Shown here: positions 54,720-64,000 of the stretch, in pieces
How the letters are laid out: each line of letters begins with the position of its first letter
Numbering within the stretch: the stretch's first letter is position 1
Origin: JBFXAF01 sp050184585
GTDB lineage: Bacteria > Pseudomonadota > Alphaproteobacteria > Rhizobiales > Rhizobiaceae
Direction of reading: 5' to 3'
DNA length: 64,000 nucleotides
Assembly (NCBI GenBank): GCA_050184585.1
Contig: JBFXAF010000005.1
Coordinates: 1 to 64,000, forward strand
Made by a program: the position numbers and the translations under genes
Notes under the pieces: model-generated
Told to the model about the DNA's origin: nothing
Databases searched by the model: none
What the model saw: only the letters and a program-made list of their open reading frames with translations

Positions 54720-54876
54720 CCCCTAAGTCGCTAGCGCTGGTGATCAGCGCCCCCCAACCCACCTCGTCATCTCGGGCGGAGCAGGCCGCAGGCCGTCGCG
54801 AAGACCCGGGGATCCATGCCTGAACATCGCGGCAATGCGCCGGCGGTGGGCGGATCAGCGCGCTGCACCACCCCCA

Positions 54877-54911
54877 AAACAAATCGCCCGGAAGCCTTTG
54901 CTCCCGGGCGA
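54877..54911 (-). terminator. Rho-independent terminator after the second tuf
   Basis: On the minus strand an 8-bp stem (TCGCCCGG with CCGGGCGA, 54911-54904 and 54891-54884) is followed by TTTGTTTT. It is 27 bases past the tuf stop. The rest of 54720-54876 holds no gene that I can support. Confidence 0.85.
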
Positions 54912-54938
54912 CCATACCTAAGTCAAAGCGCTATCCGA

Positions 54939-56114
<1,176 letters not shown>

Positions 56115-56367
56115 GTCTCTTTCCCTGCAAGCCTGCGGTTCGTCTGCGGTTTGCGGGCGCTTAGCGGCAACCACCGCAAAACACAAGCCCCGCCGCTCCG
56201 GCCCCACGGGTTGGCGCATGGCGGCGACACGCCGTGGATCGACCGCCACGGAACTCGGACCCGCCGCGAGGAACCGCGGATGCGGCAATACTTTCTATGG
56301 TCGTGTCGGACGGTACCGGCTATTCCTGCATCCGGCGGACGGCCTCCGGATGCGAAAGGACCAAGTC

Positions 56368-56847
56368 ATGGCGATTGCCAAGAACACGATCTGTCTGTGG
56401 TACGACAAAGACGCCGAGGCCGCGGCCCGCTTCTACGCCGAGACCTTCCCCGACAGCGCGGTGCACGCCGTCCATCGCGCCCCTGGCGACTTTCCGTCAG
56501 GCAAGGCGGGCGATGTCCTGACGGTCGACTTCACGGTCGCGGGCATTCCCTGCATGGGCCTCAACGGCGGCCCCATGTTCAAGCAGGATGAGGCCTTCTC
56601 CTTCCAGATCGCGACCGACGATCAGGAAGAGACCGACCGTTACTGGAACGCGATCGTCGGCAATGGCGGCAAGGAGAGCGCTTGCGGTTGGTGCAAGGAC
56701 CGTTGGGGCGTCTCCTGGCAGATCACGCCGCGCGTGCTGACGGAGGCGATGGCGGCCGGCGGCGCGGAGGCAAAGCGCGCCTTCGACGCGATGATGGAAA
56801 TGGGCAAGATCGACGTCGCCAAGATCGAAGCGGCGCGGCGCGGCTGA
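56368..56847 (+). CDS. VOC family protein (PhnB/glyoxalase-like)
   Basis: A 159-residue protein of the vicinal oxygen chelate fold with two beta-alpha-beta-beta-beta modules (about 5-75 and 80-135). Marks are CLWYDKDAEAAARFYAETFPDS and GWCKDRWGVSWQITPRVL. The family is commonly named 3-demethylubiquinone methyltransferase-like, but no methyltransferase is meant. AAAGGACCAAGTC supports the ATG. Function unknown. Confidence 0.85.
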   Translation: MAIAKNTICLWYDKDAEAAARFYAETFPDSAVHAVHRAPGDFPSGKAGDVLTVDFTVAGIPCMGLNGGPMFKQDEAFSFQIATDDQEETDRYWNAIVGNGGKESACGWCKDRWGVSWQITPRVLTEAMAAGGAEAKRAFDAMMEMGKIDVAKIEAARRG

Positions 56848-56881
56848 CCGCGCGCCGTCGCCGCGCCGGGTGCGCGGGTCT

Positions 56882-57286
56882 CTAGAGGCCCTTGTCGAGC
56901 AGCGCCTTGATGTCGGCTTCCGAGGTGCCGGCGACGATGCGGCCGAGTTCCTTGCTCCCGCGGAGCACGAGCAGCGTCGACCGCCGCGGAATGTTGCGGT
57001 CGCGCGCCACCGGTTCGTCGCCATAGTCGTCCCAGTCGACACGCACGAAGGTCATCGACTTCGCATAGGCCGGGTTTGCCTTCATCAGTCTCGAGATGAC
57101 GCGCTCCTGCGCCCGGCAGGTCGTGCACCAGACGGCGGCGTAGTCGACGAACACCGTCTTTCCCGCCTTCAGCGCGTTCTCGATGACGCCCGGGCGGTAG
57201 TCGACGAAACCCTCGGTCGCGAACGTCGGGTTCGAAACCAGCAATCCGGCCGCGACCGTCAGGAAGAGGAAATGGCGTCTTTGCAC
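56882..57286 (-). CDS. Thioredoxin-like periplasmic protein
   Basis: A 134-residue secreted thioredoxin-fold protein. A signal peptide (about 1-23) is followed by a CxxC site, Cys54-Thr-Thr-Cys57 in AVWCTTCRAQE, similar to the C-terminal domain of DsbD. The GTG at 57286 has AAGGAGACGCTC before it. It is read after a ccdA gene 35 bases upstream, so both probably form a split DsbD-like system that passes reducing power to the periplasm. Confidence 0.87.
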   Translation of the reverse strand: MQRRHFLFLTVAAGLLVSNPTFATEGFVDYRPGVIENALKAGKTVFVDYAAVWCTTCRAQERVISRLMKANPAYAKSMTFVRVDWDDYGDEPVARDRNIPRRSTLLVLRGSKELGRIVAGTSEADIKALLDKGL

Positions 57287-57321
57287 GAGCGTCTCCTTGG
57301 GCAACTCTTCTTGTCGAACGA

Positions 57322-58035
57322 TCAGAACGTCACGGAAAGATCCTGCAGCCACTCGGGCATCGCTTCGATGAGCGCCGCTTCCACGGGGTGATGCAGTTCG
57401 AGAAACAGGAATGCGCCGACGACGAGGAACACCGCGCCCAGGATTTGGTGCGACCGCTCGCCAAGAGAACGCAGCATGGTTCCGTGCCGGCGCAGGATCG
57501 CCTGCCCGCCATAGGCGAAGGCGAGGATGAGGACCGAGACGCCGAACGAGAACGCCAGCATGATCGCGGCTGCCCGCGCCAGGCTCTCGCCCTGGGAAGC
57601 AAGCGCGATGGCGCCGCCCAGTGTCGGACCTATGCATGGGGACCAGACCGCGCCCAGAAGCGCACCGCCGACGAAATTCGCCTGAAGGCCCTGTGAGGGA
57701 GTTGTGCCGAGTTGCCGGTTCGCCCGGTCCGCCAATCCCGACGTCGCTGTGGCGAAGACCGAGCCGAGACGCGGGGTCAGGAGGACGAGGCCGAAACAGA
57801 CCATCACCAGCGCTCCGGCGCGCGCAACCGCGTCGGCCGAAAGCCCGAGCGCGGGTCCGGCGGCCGTTATCGCCACGCCGAGCACGGTGAACGAGCCCGC
57901 CATGCCGGCGGCAAGCGCCAGCGGTGCAAGTCTGCCGCCCGACGCGGCACTGGCCACGGCGATCGGCAGCACCGGCAGCACGCACGGGTTCACCAGCGTC
58001 AGCAGGCCGGCCAGGAAGGCGAAAGGAATTTCCAT
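57322..58035 (-). CDS. ccdA: Cytochrome c biogenesis protein CcdA / DsbD-like transmembrane domain
   Basis: A 237-residue membrane protein with six helices. The redox pair is Cys18 (NPCVLP) and Cys134 (WSPCIGPTLG), each in the CcdA motif. It moves electrons from cytosolic thioredoxin to periplasmic thiol proteins, most simply to the thioredoxin-like protein encoded next to it. The ATG at 58035 begins MEIPFAFLAGLLTLVNP. No cytochrome c maturation genes are nearby. Confidence 0.92.
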   Translation of the reverse strand: MEIPFAFLAGLLTLVNPCVLPVLPIAVASAASGGRLAPLALAAGMAGSFTVLGVAITAAGPALGLSADAVARAGALVMVCFGLVLLTPRLGSVFATATSGLADRANRQLGTTPSQGLQANFVGGALLGAVWSPCIGPTLGGAIALASQGESLARAAAIMLAFSFGVSVLILAFAYGGQAILRRHGTMLRSLGERSHQILGAVFLVVGAFLFLELHHPVEAALIEAMPEWLQDLSVTF

Positions 58036-58177
58036 CGATCGTCCCGGTTGGGCGTGGCGCGGCCGCGAGACCTGGCCACGATCTCCATACGGGTTCGCCG
58101 GCGGGATCGTTACAGCCCGGGCGATAAATTGAGCGTTATCGGAGAGACCGGAAAGCGAATGCCAGGGTCCTGCATTC

Positions 58178-58251
58178 TGGAGCGGGTAGCGGGAATCGAA
58201 CCCGCATATTCAGCTTGGAAGGCTGCTGCTCTACCATTGAGCTATACCCGC
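58178..58251 (-). tRNA. tRNA-Gly (UCC)
   Basis: A 74-base tRNA with acceptor arms GCGGGTA and TACCCGC, the anticodon arm CAGCCTTCCAAGCTG giving TCC, the T arm GGGTTCGATTCCC, discriminator T and an encoded CCA. It lies 27 bases after tRNA-Tyr on the same strand and is probably co-transcribed with it. Confidence 0.96.
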
Positions 58252-58278
58252 GACGCCAGTCCGGCTCCGGTGCGGCGT

Positions 58279-58363
58279 TGGTGGAAGGGGCTGGATTCGA
58301 ACCAGCGTAGGCGAAGCCAACGGATTTACAGTCCGTCCCCTTTAACCACTCGGGCACCCTTCC
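58279..58363 (-). tRNA. tRNA-Tyr (GUA)
   Basis: An 85-base class II tRNA with a long variable arm. The acceptor arms are GGAAGGG and CCCTTCC, the anticodon loop CTGTAAA gives GTA, and the CCA end is encoded. It lies before tRNA-Gly in the direction of transcription and divergent from the rlmB-like gene. Confidence 0.96.
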
Positions 58364-58554
58364 TTACCGCCGCCAGAGACAGGCAATGCACGAACTTCCG
58401 GCTGTGGAACTGGTCAGGCCCCGGGAAATCCGCGAAGCGCCTTATGGCGACGCCCCCCCTCGCTGTCAACCAATGCGCCGGGCCAGAAAGCCGCGCGCGT
58501 CGATCCTCGTGGGCGGCCATATTCAAAGGCCGTAAGCGCCGCTATAGGACCGCG

Positions 58555-59400
58555 ATGACCAAGCCGCCGAAGACCCACACCCCGAAGGATACGCATTACG
58601 CCAATCTCAGGCGCGCCCACCGCGACCAGAAGGCGGGCGGGCAGCCTCCGGTCCAGCCACAGGTCGCCGGGCGCAGTCCCGACGGCCTCGTGCGGCTCTA
58701 CGGACTGCACACGGTGCGCGCGGCGATCGACAATCCGCGTCGAAAGATCAGCCGCTTGCTCGTCACCCGCAACGCGCTGGAACGCCTGGAGATCGCCGAC
58801 CCGGCGGCCCTGCCCTTCCCGGCAGAAATCGTCGATCCGAAGGCGATCGACAGGCTGGTCGGCGCCGACGCCGTCCATCAGGGCGCGCTGGTCGAAGCCG
58901 AACCGCTCGTTCCCAAGCGACTCGGCGCTTTAGGAGATGCCAGCCTCGTCGTCGTTCTCGACCAGGTGACCGACCCGCACAATGTCGGCGCGGTGCTGCG
59001 ATCCGCCGTCGCCTTCGGCGCCGGCGCTCTCGTCACCACCGCCCGCCACAGCCCGGCCGAGAGCGGCGTGCTCGCCAAGGCCGCTTCCGGCGCGCTGGAG
59101 CACATCGACCTGATCGAGGTGAAGAACCTCGCCGAGGCGCTGGACGACCTTGCACGGTCCGGCTTCCAGACAGTCGGTCTCGACTCGGAGGGACACGTTG
59201 AAATGGAAAAGTCTTTCACTGGTCGAAAAATCGCTCTCGTGCTCGGAGCGGAAGGCAAGGGTCTGCGTCAGAAGACCCGCGAGACGGTGGCGGTACTGGC
59301 CCGTCTCGACATGCCGGGACCGATCCGCTCGCTCAACGTCTCGAACGCTGCGGCGGTGGCGCTTTATGCAGCGAAACGGTTCCTATCGACGCCTCTTTGA
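58555..59400 (+). CDS. rlmB: 23S rRNA (guanosine-2'-O)-methyltransferase RlmB / TrmH family
   Basis: A 281-residue SPOUT methyltransferase. The N-terminal substrate-binding domain begins at RLYGLHTVRAAI (about residue 47), after a basic tail rich in Lys and Pro. The knot domain has all three motifs: VLDQVTDPHNVGAVLRSA, LVLGAEGKGLRQ and MPGPIRSLNVSNAAAVALY. It most likely methylates G2251 (E. coli numbering) of 23S rRNA. It is the only gene on its strand here. Confidence 0.93.
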   Translation: MTKPPKTHTPKDTHYANLRRAHRDQKAGGQPPVQPQVAGRSPDGLVRLYGLHTVRAAIDNPRRKISRLLVTRNALERLEIADPAALPFPAEIVDPKAIDRLVGADAVHQGALVEAEPLVPKRLGALGDASLVVVLDQVTDPHNVGAVLRSAVAFGAGALVTTARHSPAESGVLAKAASGALEHIDLIEVKNLAEALDDLARSGFQTVGLDSEGHVEMEKSFTGRKIALVLGAEGKGLRQKTRETVAVLARLDMPGPIRSLNVSNAAAVALYAAKRFLSTPL

Positions 59401-59505
59401 GGGGGCGTGAACAAAAACGTCGGTGCGCGCGCGCTCAGAATCTCATAACTCTTTGATCCGCCTCGATCTCCGTCGCGACGTTTCGTCACCCGCGCCAGAA
59501 TTTGT

Positions 59506-60390
59506 TCACATCACCGCCTGCCCCGCCATGCGCTCCAGCGCCTTGACCAGCGCCGAATGGTCCTCCCTGCCGCCGCCATTGGCCACACAGGAATTGAAGA
59601 GCTGCTGGGTGGTCGAGGTGTTGGGGAGCGAGACCCCCAGCGCCCGCGCGCCCTCCAGCGCGAGGTTGAGGTCCTTGGCGTGCAGCTCGATGCGGAAACC
59701 GGGGGCGAAGGTGCGTTTGATCATGCGCTCGCCGTGGACCTCGAGGATGCGCGAATTGGCCAGCCCGCCCATCAGCGCCTGACGCACCTTGGCGGGGTCC
59801 GCGCCCGCTTTCGCTGCGAAAACAAGGGCTTCGGCCACCGCCTCGATGGTCAGCGCCACCACGATCTGGTTGGCCACCTTGGTCGTCTGGCCGACCCCGT
59901 TGCCGCCGACCAGCGTGATGTTCCTGCCCATTTTCTCGAACACCGGCTTTGCGCGCTCGAACGCCTCTTCGGGACCGCCGACCATGATTGTCAGCGACGC
60001 GGCCTTCGCGCCCACCTCGCCGCCGGACACCGGCGCGTCGAGATAATCGCAGCCGAGCGCATTGATCTTCTTCGCGAATTCCTTGGTGGCGACGGGTGAG
60101 ATCGAGCTCATGTCGATGACCAGCTTGCCCTTGGACAGCCCGTCCGAGACGCCCTTCTCGCCGAAGAGCACCTCATCGACCTGCGGCGTGTCGGGCACCA
60201 TGACGATCACGATGTCCGCCGCCCGCGCCACCGCGTCGTGGCCGCTAACCGTCTGTAATCCCTTGGCGATCAGGTCCGCAGGCGGCGACTTGCGGTGGCC
60301 GCTGGTCACCACCGGATAGCCCGCCGCGAGCAGATGGCCGGCCATGGGCGCGCCCATGATGCCCAGTCCGATGAAGCCGATCGTTTCCAT
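59506..60390 (-). CDS. glxR: Tartronate semialdehyde reductase (2-hydroxy-3-oxopropionate reductase)
   Basis: A 294-residue enzyme of the beta-hydroxyacid dehydrogenase family that reduces tartronate semialdehyde to D-glycerate. The NAD(P) motif GFIGLGIMGAPMAGHL is at residues 5-20, the substrate motif DAPVSGGEVGA is at 118-128, and Lys171 (GQTTKVANQ) is catalytic. Its ATG shares one base with the hyi stop. It is the last gene of the gcl-hyi-glxR operon. Confidence 0.93.
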   Translation of the reverse strand: METIGFIGLGIMGAPMAGHLLAAGYPVVTSGHRKSPPADLIAKGLQTVSGHDAVARAADIVIVMVPDTPQVDEVLFGEKGVSDGLSKGKLVIDMSSISPVATKEFAKKINALGCDYLDAPVSGGEVGAKAASLTIMVGGPEEAFERAKPVFEKMGRNITLVGGNGVGQTTKVANQIVVALTIEAVAEALVFAAKAGADPAKVRQALMGGLANSRILEVHGERMIKRTFAPGFRIELHAKDLNLALEGARALGVSLPNTSTTQQLFNSCVANGGGREDHSALVKALERMAGQAVM

Positions 60391-61184
60391 CACGCCGCCG
60401 CCTTGTTCTTCAATGCCTTGAACCACCCAAGCCCGGCCTCCGTGCCTGCTTTCGGCCGGTATTCCGCGCCGACCCAGCCGGCATAGCCGATCCGGTCGAG
60501 GTGGCTGTAAAGAAAGGGAAAATTGATCTCGCCCGTGCCCGGTTCGTTGCGGCCGGGATTGTCCGCGACCTGGATGTGTCCGATGCGGTCGAGGTTTGCC
60601 TCGATTGTCCGGGCGAGATCCCCCTCCATCACCTGCATGTGGTAGATGTCGTACTGGAGGTAGAGGTTGTCCGAGCCCACCTTGTCCATGATCGCCAGCG
60701 CATGCCGGCTGGTGGTGAGGAAAAACCCTGGAATATCAACGCGATCGTTGATCGGCTCGATCAGGAGCCGGATGCCGGTTTCGCCGAGTCGGTCGGCGGC
60801 GAACTTCAGATTTTCGATGAACGTCCTTTCCAGAACCGCCCGGTCCGCCCCGGCCGGCGCGATGCCGGCGAGGCAGTTGACCTGCCCGCAACCCAGCGCC
60901 TTCGCATAGACGATCGCCCTGTCGACGCCGGCCCGGAATTCCCCGGTGCGGTCGGAGAAGATCGCAATGCCCCGTTCGCCTTTGGCCCAGTCGCCCGGCG
61001 GCAGGTTGAACAGCGCCTGCGTAAGCCCGTTCTTCGCCAGCCTCGCGGCGACCGTTTCCGGTTCATGATCGTACGGGCCGACATACTCTACGCCCGAAAA
61101 TCCGGCGGCGGCGGCAGCGTCGAAGCGGTCGAGGAAGTCGAACTCCTGGAAGAGCATCGACAGATTGGCGGAAAATCTCGGCAT
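60390..61184 (-). CDS. hyi: Hydroxypyruvate isomerase
   Basis: A 264-residue TIM-barrel enzyme that interconverts hydroxypyruvate and tartronate semialdehyde. MPRFSANLSMLFQEFDFLDRF opens it, LLIEPINDRVDIPGFFL holds a metal-binding Glu, and HIQVADNPGRNEPGTGEINF is the family signature. It starts 10 bases after the gcl stop and overlaps glxR by one base, typical of the glyoxylate-to-glycerate operon. Confidence 0.94.
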   Translation of the reverse strand: MPRFSANLSMLFQEFDFLDRFDAAAAAGFSGVEYVGPYDHEPETVAARLAKNGLTQALFNLPPGDWAKGERGIAIFSDRTGEFRAGVDRAIVYAKALGCGQVNCLAGIAPAGADRAVLERTFIENLKFAADRLGETGIRLLIEPINDRVDIPGFFLTTSRHALAIMDKVGSDNLYLQYDIYHMQVMEGDLARTIEANLDRIGHIQVADNPGRNEPGTGEINFPFLYSHLDRIGYAGWVGAEYRPKAGTEAGLGWFKALKNKAAA

Positions 61185-61194
61185 CGAAAAATCC

Positions 61195-62976
61195 TCAGTC
61201 CAGCAGCGCGATCGCCGTCGGGGCGTCCTCGTTCCTCTCGGCAAGGTCCTCGAATTCGACGACGGCGTCGATCTCGGTCCCCATCGAGATGTTGGTGACC
61301 CTTTCAAGGATCGCCTCCACGACCACCGGCACGCGGTGCTTTCTCATCAGGCGGGCGGCCTCGCGGAAGGCGGGCGCGAACTCCTCCGGGCGGGTGACCC
61401 GGATGGCCTTGCAGCCCATGGCCTCGGCGACCGCCACATGGTCGACGCCGTAGCCGGCGGTGCCGTCATTGGTCGCGTTGACGTTGTCGAAGGCGAGGCT
61501 CACCTCGTAGTCCATGGAAAAACCGCGCTGCGCCTGCCGGATCAGGCCGAGATAGGCGTTGTTCACAACGACATGGACGTAGGGCAGCCTGTGCTGCGCG
61601 CCGACGGCGAGCTCCTCGATCAGGAACTGGAAGTCGTAGTCGCCAGACAGCGCGACGATGGTGCGGTCCGGATCGGCGGCGCGGACGCCCAGCGCCGCCG
61701 GCAGCGTCCAGCCGAGCGGCCCGGCCTGCCCGCAATTGATCCAGTCGCGCGGCCGGTAGACGTGGAGGAACTGCGCGCCGGCGATCTGCGACAGGCCGAT
61801 GGTGGTGACGTAGGTCGTCTCGCGCCCGAACGCCTTGTTCATCTCCTCGTAGACGCGCTGCGGCTTCATCGGCGCCTGGTCGAAATGCGTCTTCCTCTTC
61901 ATGACCTTCTTGCGCTGCCGACACTCCTTCACCCAGCCGGACCAGTCGCGCAGCTTGCCGGCCGTGCGCCATTCGGTGGCGACGTCGAGGAGCATCTTCA
62001 GGGCGGCGCCCGCATCCGAAACCACACCGAAATCCGGCGCGAAGACGCGGCCGATCTGGGTCGGTTCGATGTCGACGTGAACGAACCGGCGGCCGGCCGT
62101 GTACTTGTCGACCGAGCCGGTATGCCGGTTGGCCCAGCGGTTGCCGATGCCGAGCACGAAATCGGAGGCGAGCATGGTGGCGTTGCCGTAGCGGTGCGAC
62201 GTCTGGAGCCCGCACATGCCGGCCATCAGCGGATGGTCGTCGGGGATCGTGCCCCAGCCCATCAGTGTCGGGATGACCGGCACGCCGGCGATCTCGGCGA
62301 ACTCGGTCAGGAGATCGGAGGCGTCGGCGTTGACGATGCCGCCGCCCGCCACGATGAGCGGCCGCTCGGCCGCGTTGAGCATCGAAAGCACTTTCTCCGC
62401 CTGGGCGCGGCTCATCGCCGGCTTCCAGACAGGCAATGGCTCGTAGGTCTCGATATCGAACTCGATCTCGGCCAACTGCACGTCGATCGGCAGGTCGAGC
62501 AGCACAGGCCCGGGCCTGCCCGAGCGCATGATGTGGAACGCCTTCTGGAAGGCCATCGGCACCTGATAGGGCTCCATCACCGTGACCGCCCACTTGGTCA
62601 CAGGCGCGGCGATCGCCGCGATGTCGACGGCCTGAAAGTCCTCCTTGGTCAGCCGGGCGCGCGGCGCCTGCCCGGTGACGCAGAGGATAGGGATCGAATC
62701 GGCGGACGCGGAGTAGAGCCCGGTGATCATGTCGGTGCCGGCCGGCCCCGAGGTGCCGATGCAGAGCCCGATATTGCCCGCCTTCGCCCGCGTAAAACCC
62801 TCGGCCATGTGGGAGGCCGCCTCCACATGGCGGGCGAGGATGTGGCGAACGGTGCCCCTCGCCTTCAACGCCGAATAGAACGGGTTAATGGCCGCGCCCG
62901 GCACGCCGAAGGCGCATGAAACGCCTTCGCGCTCCAGCACGAGAACGGCGGCGTCGATTGCGCGCATCCTGGCCAT
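61195..62976 (-). CDS. gcl: Glyoxylate carboligase
   Basis: A 593-residue ThDP enzyme that joins two glyoxylates into tartronate semialdehyde with loss of CO2. Val51 (ILARHVEAASH) replaces the Glu that other ThDP enzymes use, a known mark of this enzyme. The ThDP motif begins GDYDFQFLIEEL and ends VNNAYLGLIRQ. The ATG at 62976 has a strong GGGAGGAACTGCC. It is the first gene of the operon and divergent from an IclR regulator. Confidence 0.96.
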   Translation of the reverse strand: MARMRAIDAAVLVLEREGVSCAFGVPGAAINPFYSALKARGTVRHILARHVEAASHMAEGFTRAKAGNIGLCIGTSGPAGTDMITGLYSASADSIPILCVTGQAPRARLTKEDFQAVDIAAIAAPVTKWAVTVMEPYQVPMAFQKAFHIMRSGRPGPVLLDLPIDVQLAEIEFDIETYEPLPVWKPAMSRAQAEKVLSMLNAAERPLIVAGGGIVNADASDLLTEFAEIAGVPVIPTLMGWGTIPDDHPLMAGMCGLQTSHRYGNATMLASDFVLGIGNRWANRHTGSVDKYTAGRRFVHVDIEPTQIGRVFAPDFGVVSDAGAALKMLLDVATEWRTAGKLRDWSGWVKECRQRKKVMKRKTHFDQAPMKPQRVYEEMNKAFGRETTYVTTIGLSQIAGAQFLHVYRPRDWINCGQAGPLGWTLPAALGVRAADPDRTIVALSGDYDFQFLIEELAVGAQHRLPYVHVVVNNAYLGLIRQAQRGFSMDYEVSLAFDNVNATNDGTAGYGVDHVAVAEAMGCKAIRVTRPEEFAPAFREAARLMRKHRVPVVVEAILERVTNISMGTEIDAVVEFEDLAERNEDAPTAIALLD

Positions 62977-63037
62977 GGCAGTTCCTCCCGGTTTCCATCG
63001 ATCGTCACCACCATGGCAGCGCGGGCTGATTTTCTCA

Positions 63038-63056
63038 ATTTTTCCGGAAATATTTT
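63038..63056. promoter_or_regulatory. Candidate IclR-type operator
   Basis: Within AATTTTTCCGGAAATATTT lies the perfect 10-base palindrome TTTCCGGAAA (63041-63050). It is the most symmetric site in the 187-base gap between gcl and the IclR gene, and is AT-rich on both sides as in other glyoxylate-operon operators. It is 62-80 bases before the gcl start, so it could cover its promoter. Confidence 0.5.
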
Positions 63057-63163
63057 TCATTGACCGGGTCTTCGGTGCAGCCATATGATTTCGCGACGGT
63101 TTTCATTTTCCGCCGGCCAGCCGCCCCGAAACCGGGGCTCTGCCGATTTGTCGCAGGTCGATC

Positions 63164-63991
63164 ATGGACGAACCGCAGCAGGAGAGACGCCAGCGCGGGC
63201 GTCCAAGGGCCTTCAAGCCATCGCCGGATGCGGCCCAGGTGCAGGCGCTCGACCGCGGCCTCGCCGTGCTCGGCGTCGTCGCGGCGGCGGACGGCCTGTC
63301 GCTGTCGGAGATCGCCGCGTCGAGCGGACTGGCACCCTCGACCGCCTATCGGATGCTGACCACGCTGGAGGCGCACGGCATGGTCGAGTTCGACAAGGCC
63401 GAGCAACTCTGGTCGGTCGGGGTCGGGGCCTACCGGACGGGAGCCGCCTTCCTGCGCCGCCGCAAGCTGGTCGACCGCGCGCGGGGCATCATGCAGGAAC
63501 TGGTGGAGGAGACGGGCGAGACCGCCAATCTCGGCGTCGCCGAACCAGACTGCGTGGTGTTCGTCACACAGGTCGAGACGCACCAGGCGATCCGCGCCTT
63601 CTTCCGGCCCGGCGCGCGCAGTCCTCTGCATGCGTCGGGCATCGGCAAGGCGGTGCTGGCGTTCATGCCCGAACCCAGGCTCGAGGCGCTCATCAAGTCC
63701 GCCGGGCTCGACGCCTACACCACGCGCACGCTCGCCGAACCGGCCAGCCTGCGCCGCGATCTCGCCGCCGTCAGGGCGCGGGGCTGGGCGCTCGACGACG
63801 AGGAGCGGCATGACGGTATGCGCTGCGTGGCCGCGCCGATCTTCGACGAGCAGGGACAGGCGGTGGCGGGGGTCTCGGTGTCGGGTCCGACGGTGCGCAT
63901 GACGCCGGAACGCGCCGAGGCAGTCGCGCCGATGGTCGTCGCGGCCGCGGCGGCAATCACCGCCTCGATCGGCGGCGTCGCGCCGGGTTGA
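63164..63991 (+). CDS. IclR-family transcriptional regulator
   Basis: A 275-residue regulator. The N-terminal winged helix-turn-helix is about residues 27-85 (QALDRGLAVLGVV, LSEIAASSGLAPSTAYRML). The effector-binding domain follows with RPGARSPLHASGIGKAVLAF and DDEERHDGMRCVAAPIFDE, both IclR marks. It is divergent from gcl, so it most likely controls the gcl-hyi-glxR operon in response to glyoxylate or a related acid, like AllR in E. coli or BhcR in Paracoccus; that is inference from position. Confidence 0.93.
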   Translation: MDEPQQERRQRGRPRAFKPSPDAAQVQALDRGLAVLGVVAAADGLSLSEIAASSGLAPSTAYRMLTTLEAHGMVEFDKAEQLWSVGVGAYRTGAAFLRRRKLVDRARGIMQELVEETGETANLGVAEPDCVVFVTQVETHQAIRAFFRPGARSPLHASGIGKAVLAFMPEPRLEALIKSAGLDAYTTRTLAEPASLRRDLAAVRARGWALDDEERHDGMRCVAAPIFDEQGQAVAGVSVSGPTVRMTPERAEAVAPMVVAAAAAITASIGGVAPG

Positions 63992-64000
63992 CCGTCAGGG

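Noticed and set aside
58178..58363. tRNA-Gly/tRNA-Tyr as an integration site of a genomic island
   Set aside because: No integrase, direct repeat of a tRNA end, or change in gene type is seen on either side.

Overview
The window is chromosomal DNA of a GC-rich alphaproteobacterium, most likely a member of the Hyphomicrobiales (Rhizobiales; Phyllobacteriaceae/Mesorhizobium-like). This rests on a type II glutamine synthetase with a divergent gstI-like gene, the alphaproteobacterial order of the ribosomal protein operons (no rpsD in the alpha operon), an ATP12-type ATP synthase assembly factor, and a palindromic repeat of a kind common in rhizobial intergenic DNA. The genus is inference.

Layout. 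Positions 1-41 hold the first codons of an IS5-like transposase cut by the window edge. A membrane cytochrome b and Tat-exported molybdopterin oxidoreductase pair and an XRE regulator follow (222-2335). A tandem glycine riboswitch then leads the glycine cleavage operon gcvT-gcvH-gcvP (2525-7041). Next come a TPR lipoprotein and the divergent glnII/gstI pair with a clear sigma-54 promoter. A DUF4212/sodium:solute symporter pair with two small membrane proteins follows. The minus-strand cluster crcB-rluC-eamA-ATP12 is next, then a ParB-like small protein, rarA, a DegQ protease, an ankyrin protein, and a LysR regulator divergent from a DUF1127 protein.

The centre (21613-53192, almost all minus strand) is translation and transcription machinery. 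Read in the direction of transcription it runs secE-nusG-rplKAJL-rpoBC, then rpsL-rpsG-fusA-tuf, the S10 operon, the spc operon with secY and adk, and the alpha operon rpsM-rpsK-rpoA-rplQ. A 93-codon gene on the plus strand separates rpoC from the str promoter. Upstream of secE lie tRNA-Trp, a plus-strand kinase-like gene and a second, almost identical tuf.

The right end carries a VOC protein, a thioredoxin-like/CcdA pair, tRNA-Gly and tRNA-Tyr, an RlmB-type rRNA methyltransferase, and a glyoxylate-to-glycerate operon (gcl-hyi-glxR) divergent from an IclR regulator with a palindromic operator candidate between them.

The gene content is mostly conserved housekeeping, and no clearly undescribed multi-gene system is visible. 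The least explained signals are an array of nine degenerate 8-bp units inside the rpsM-rpsK gap, the kinase-like gene beside tuf, and a few structured repeats and leaders.
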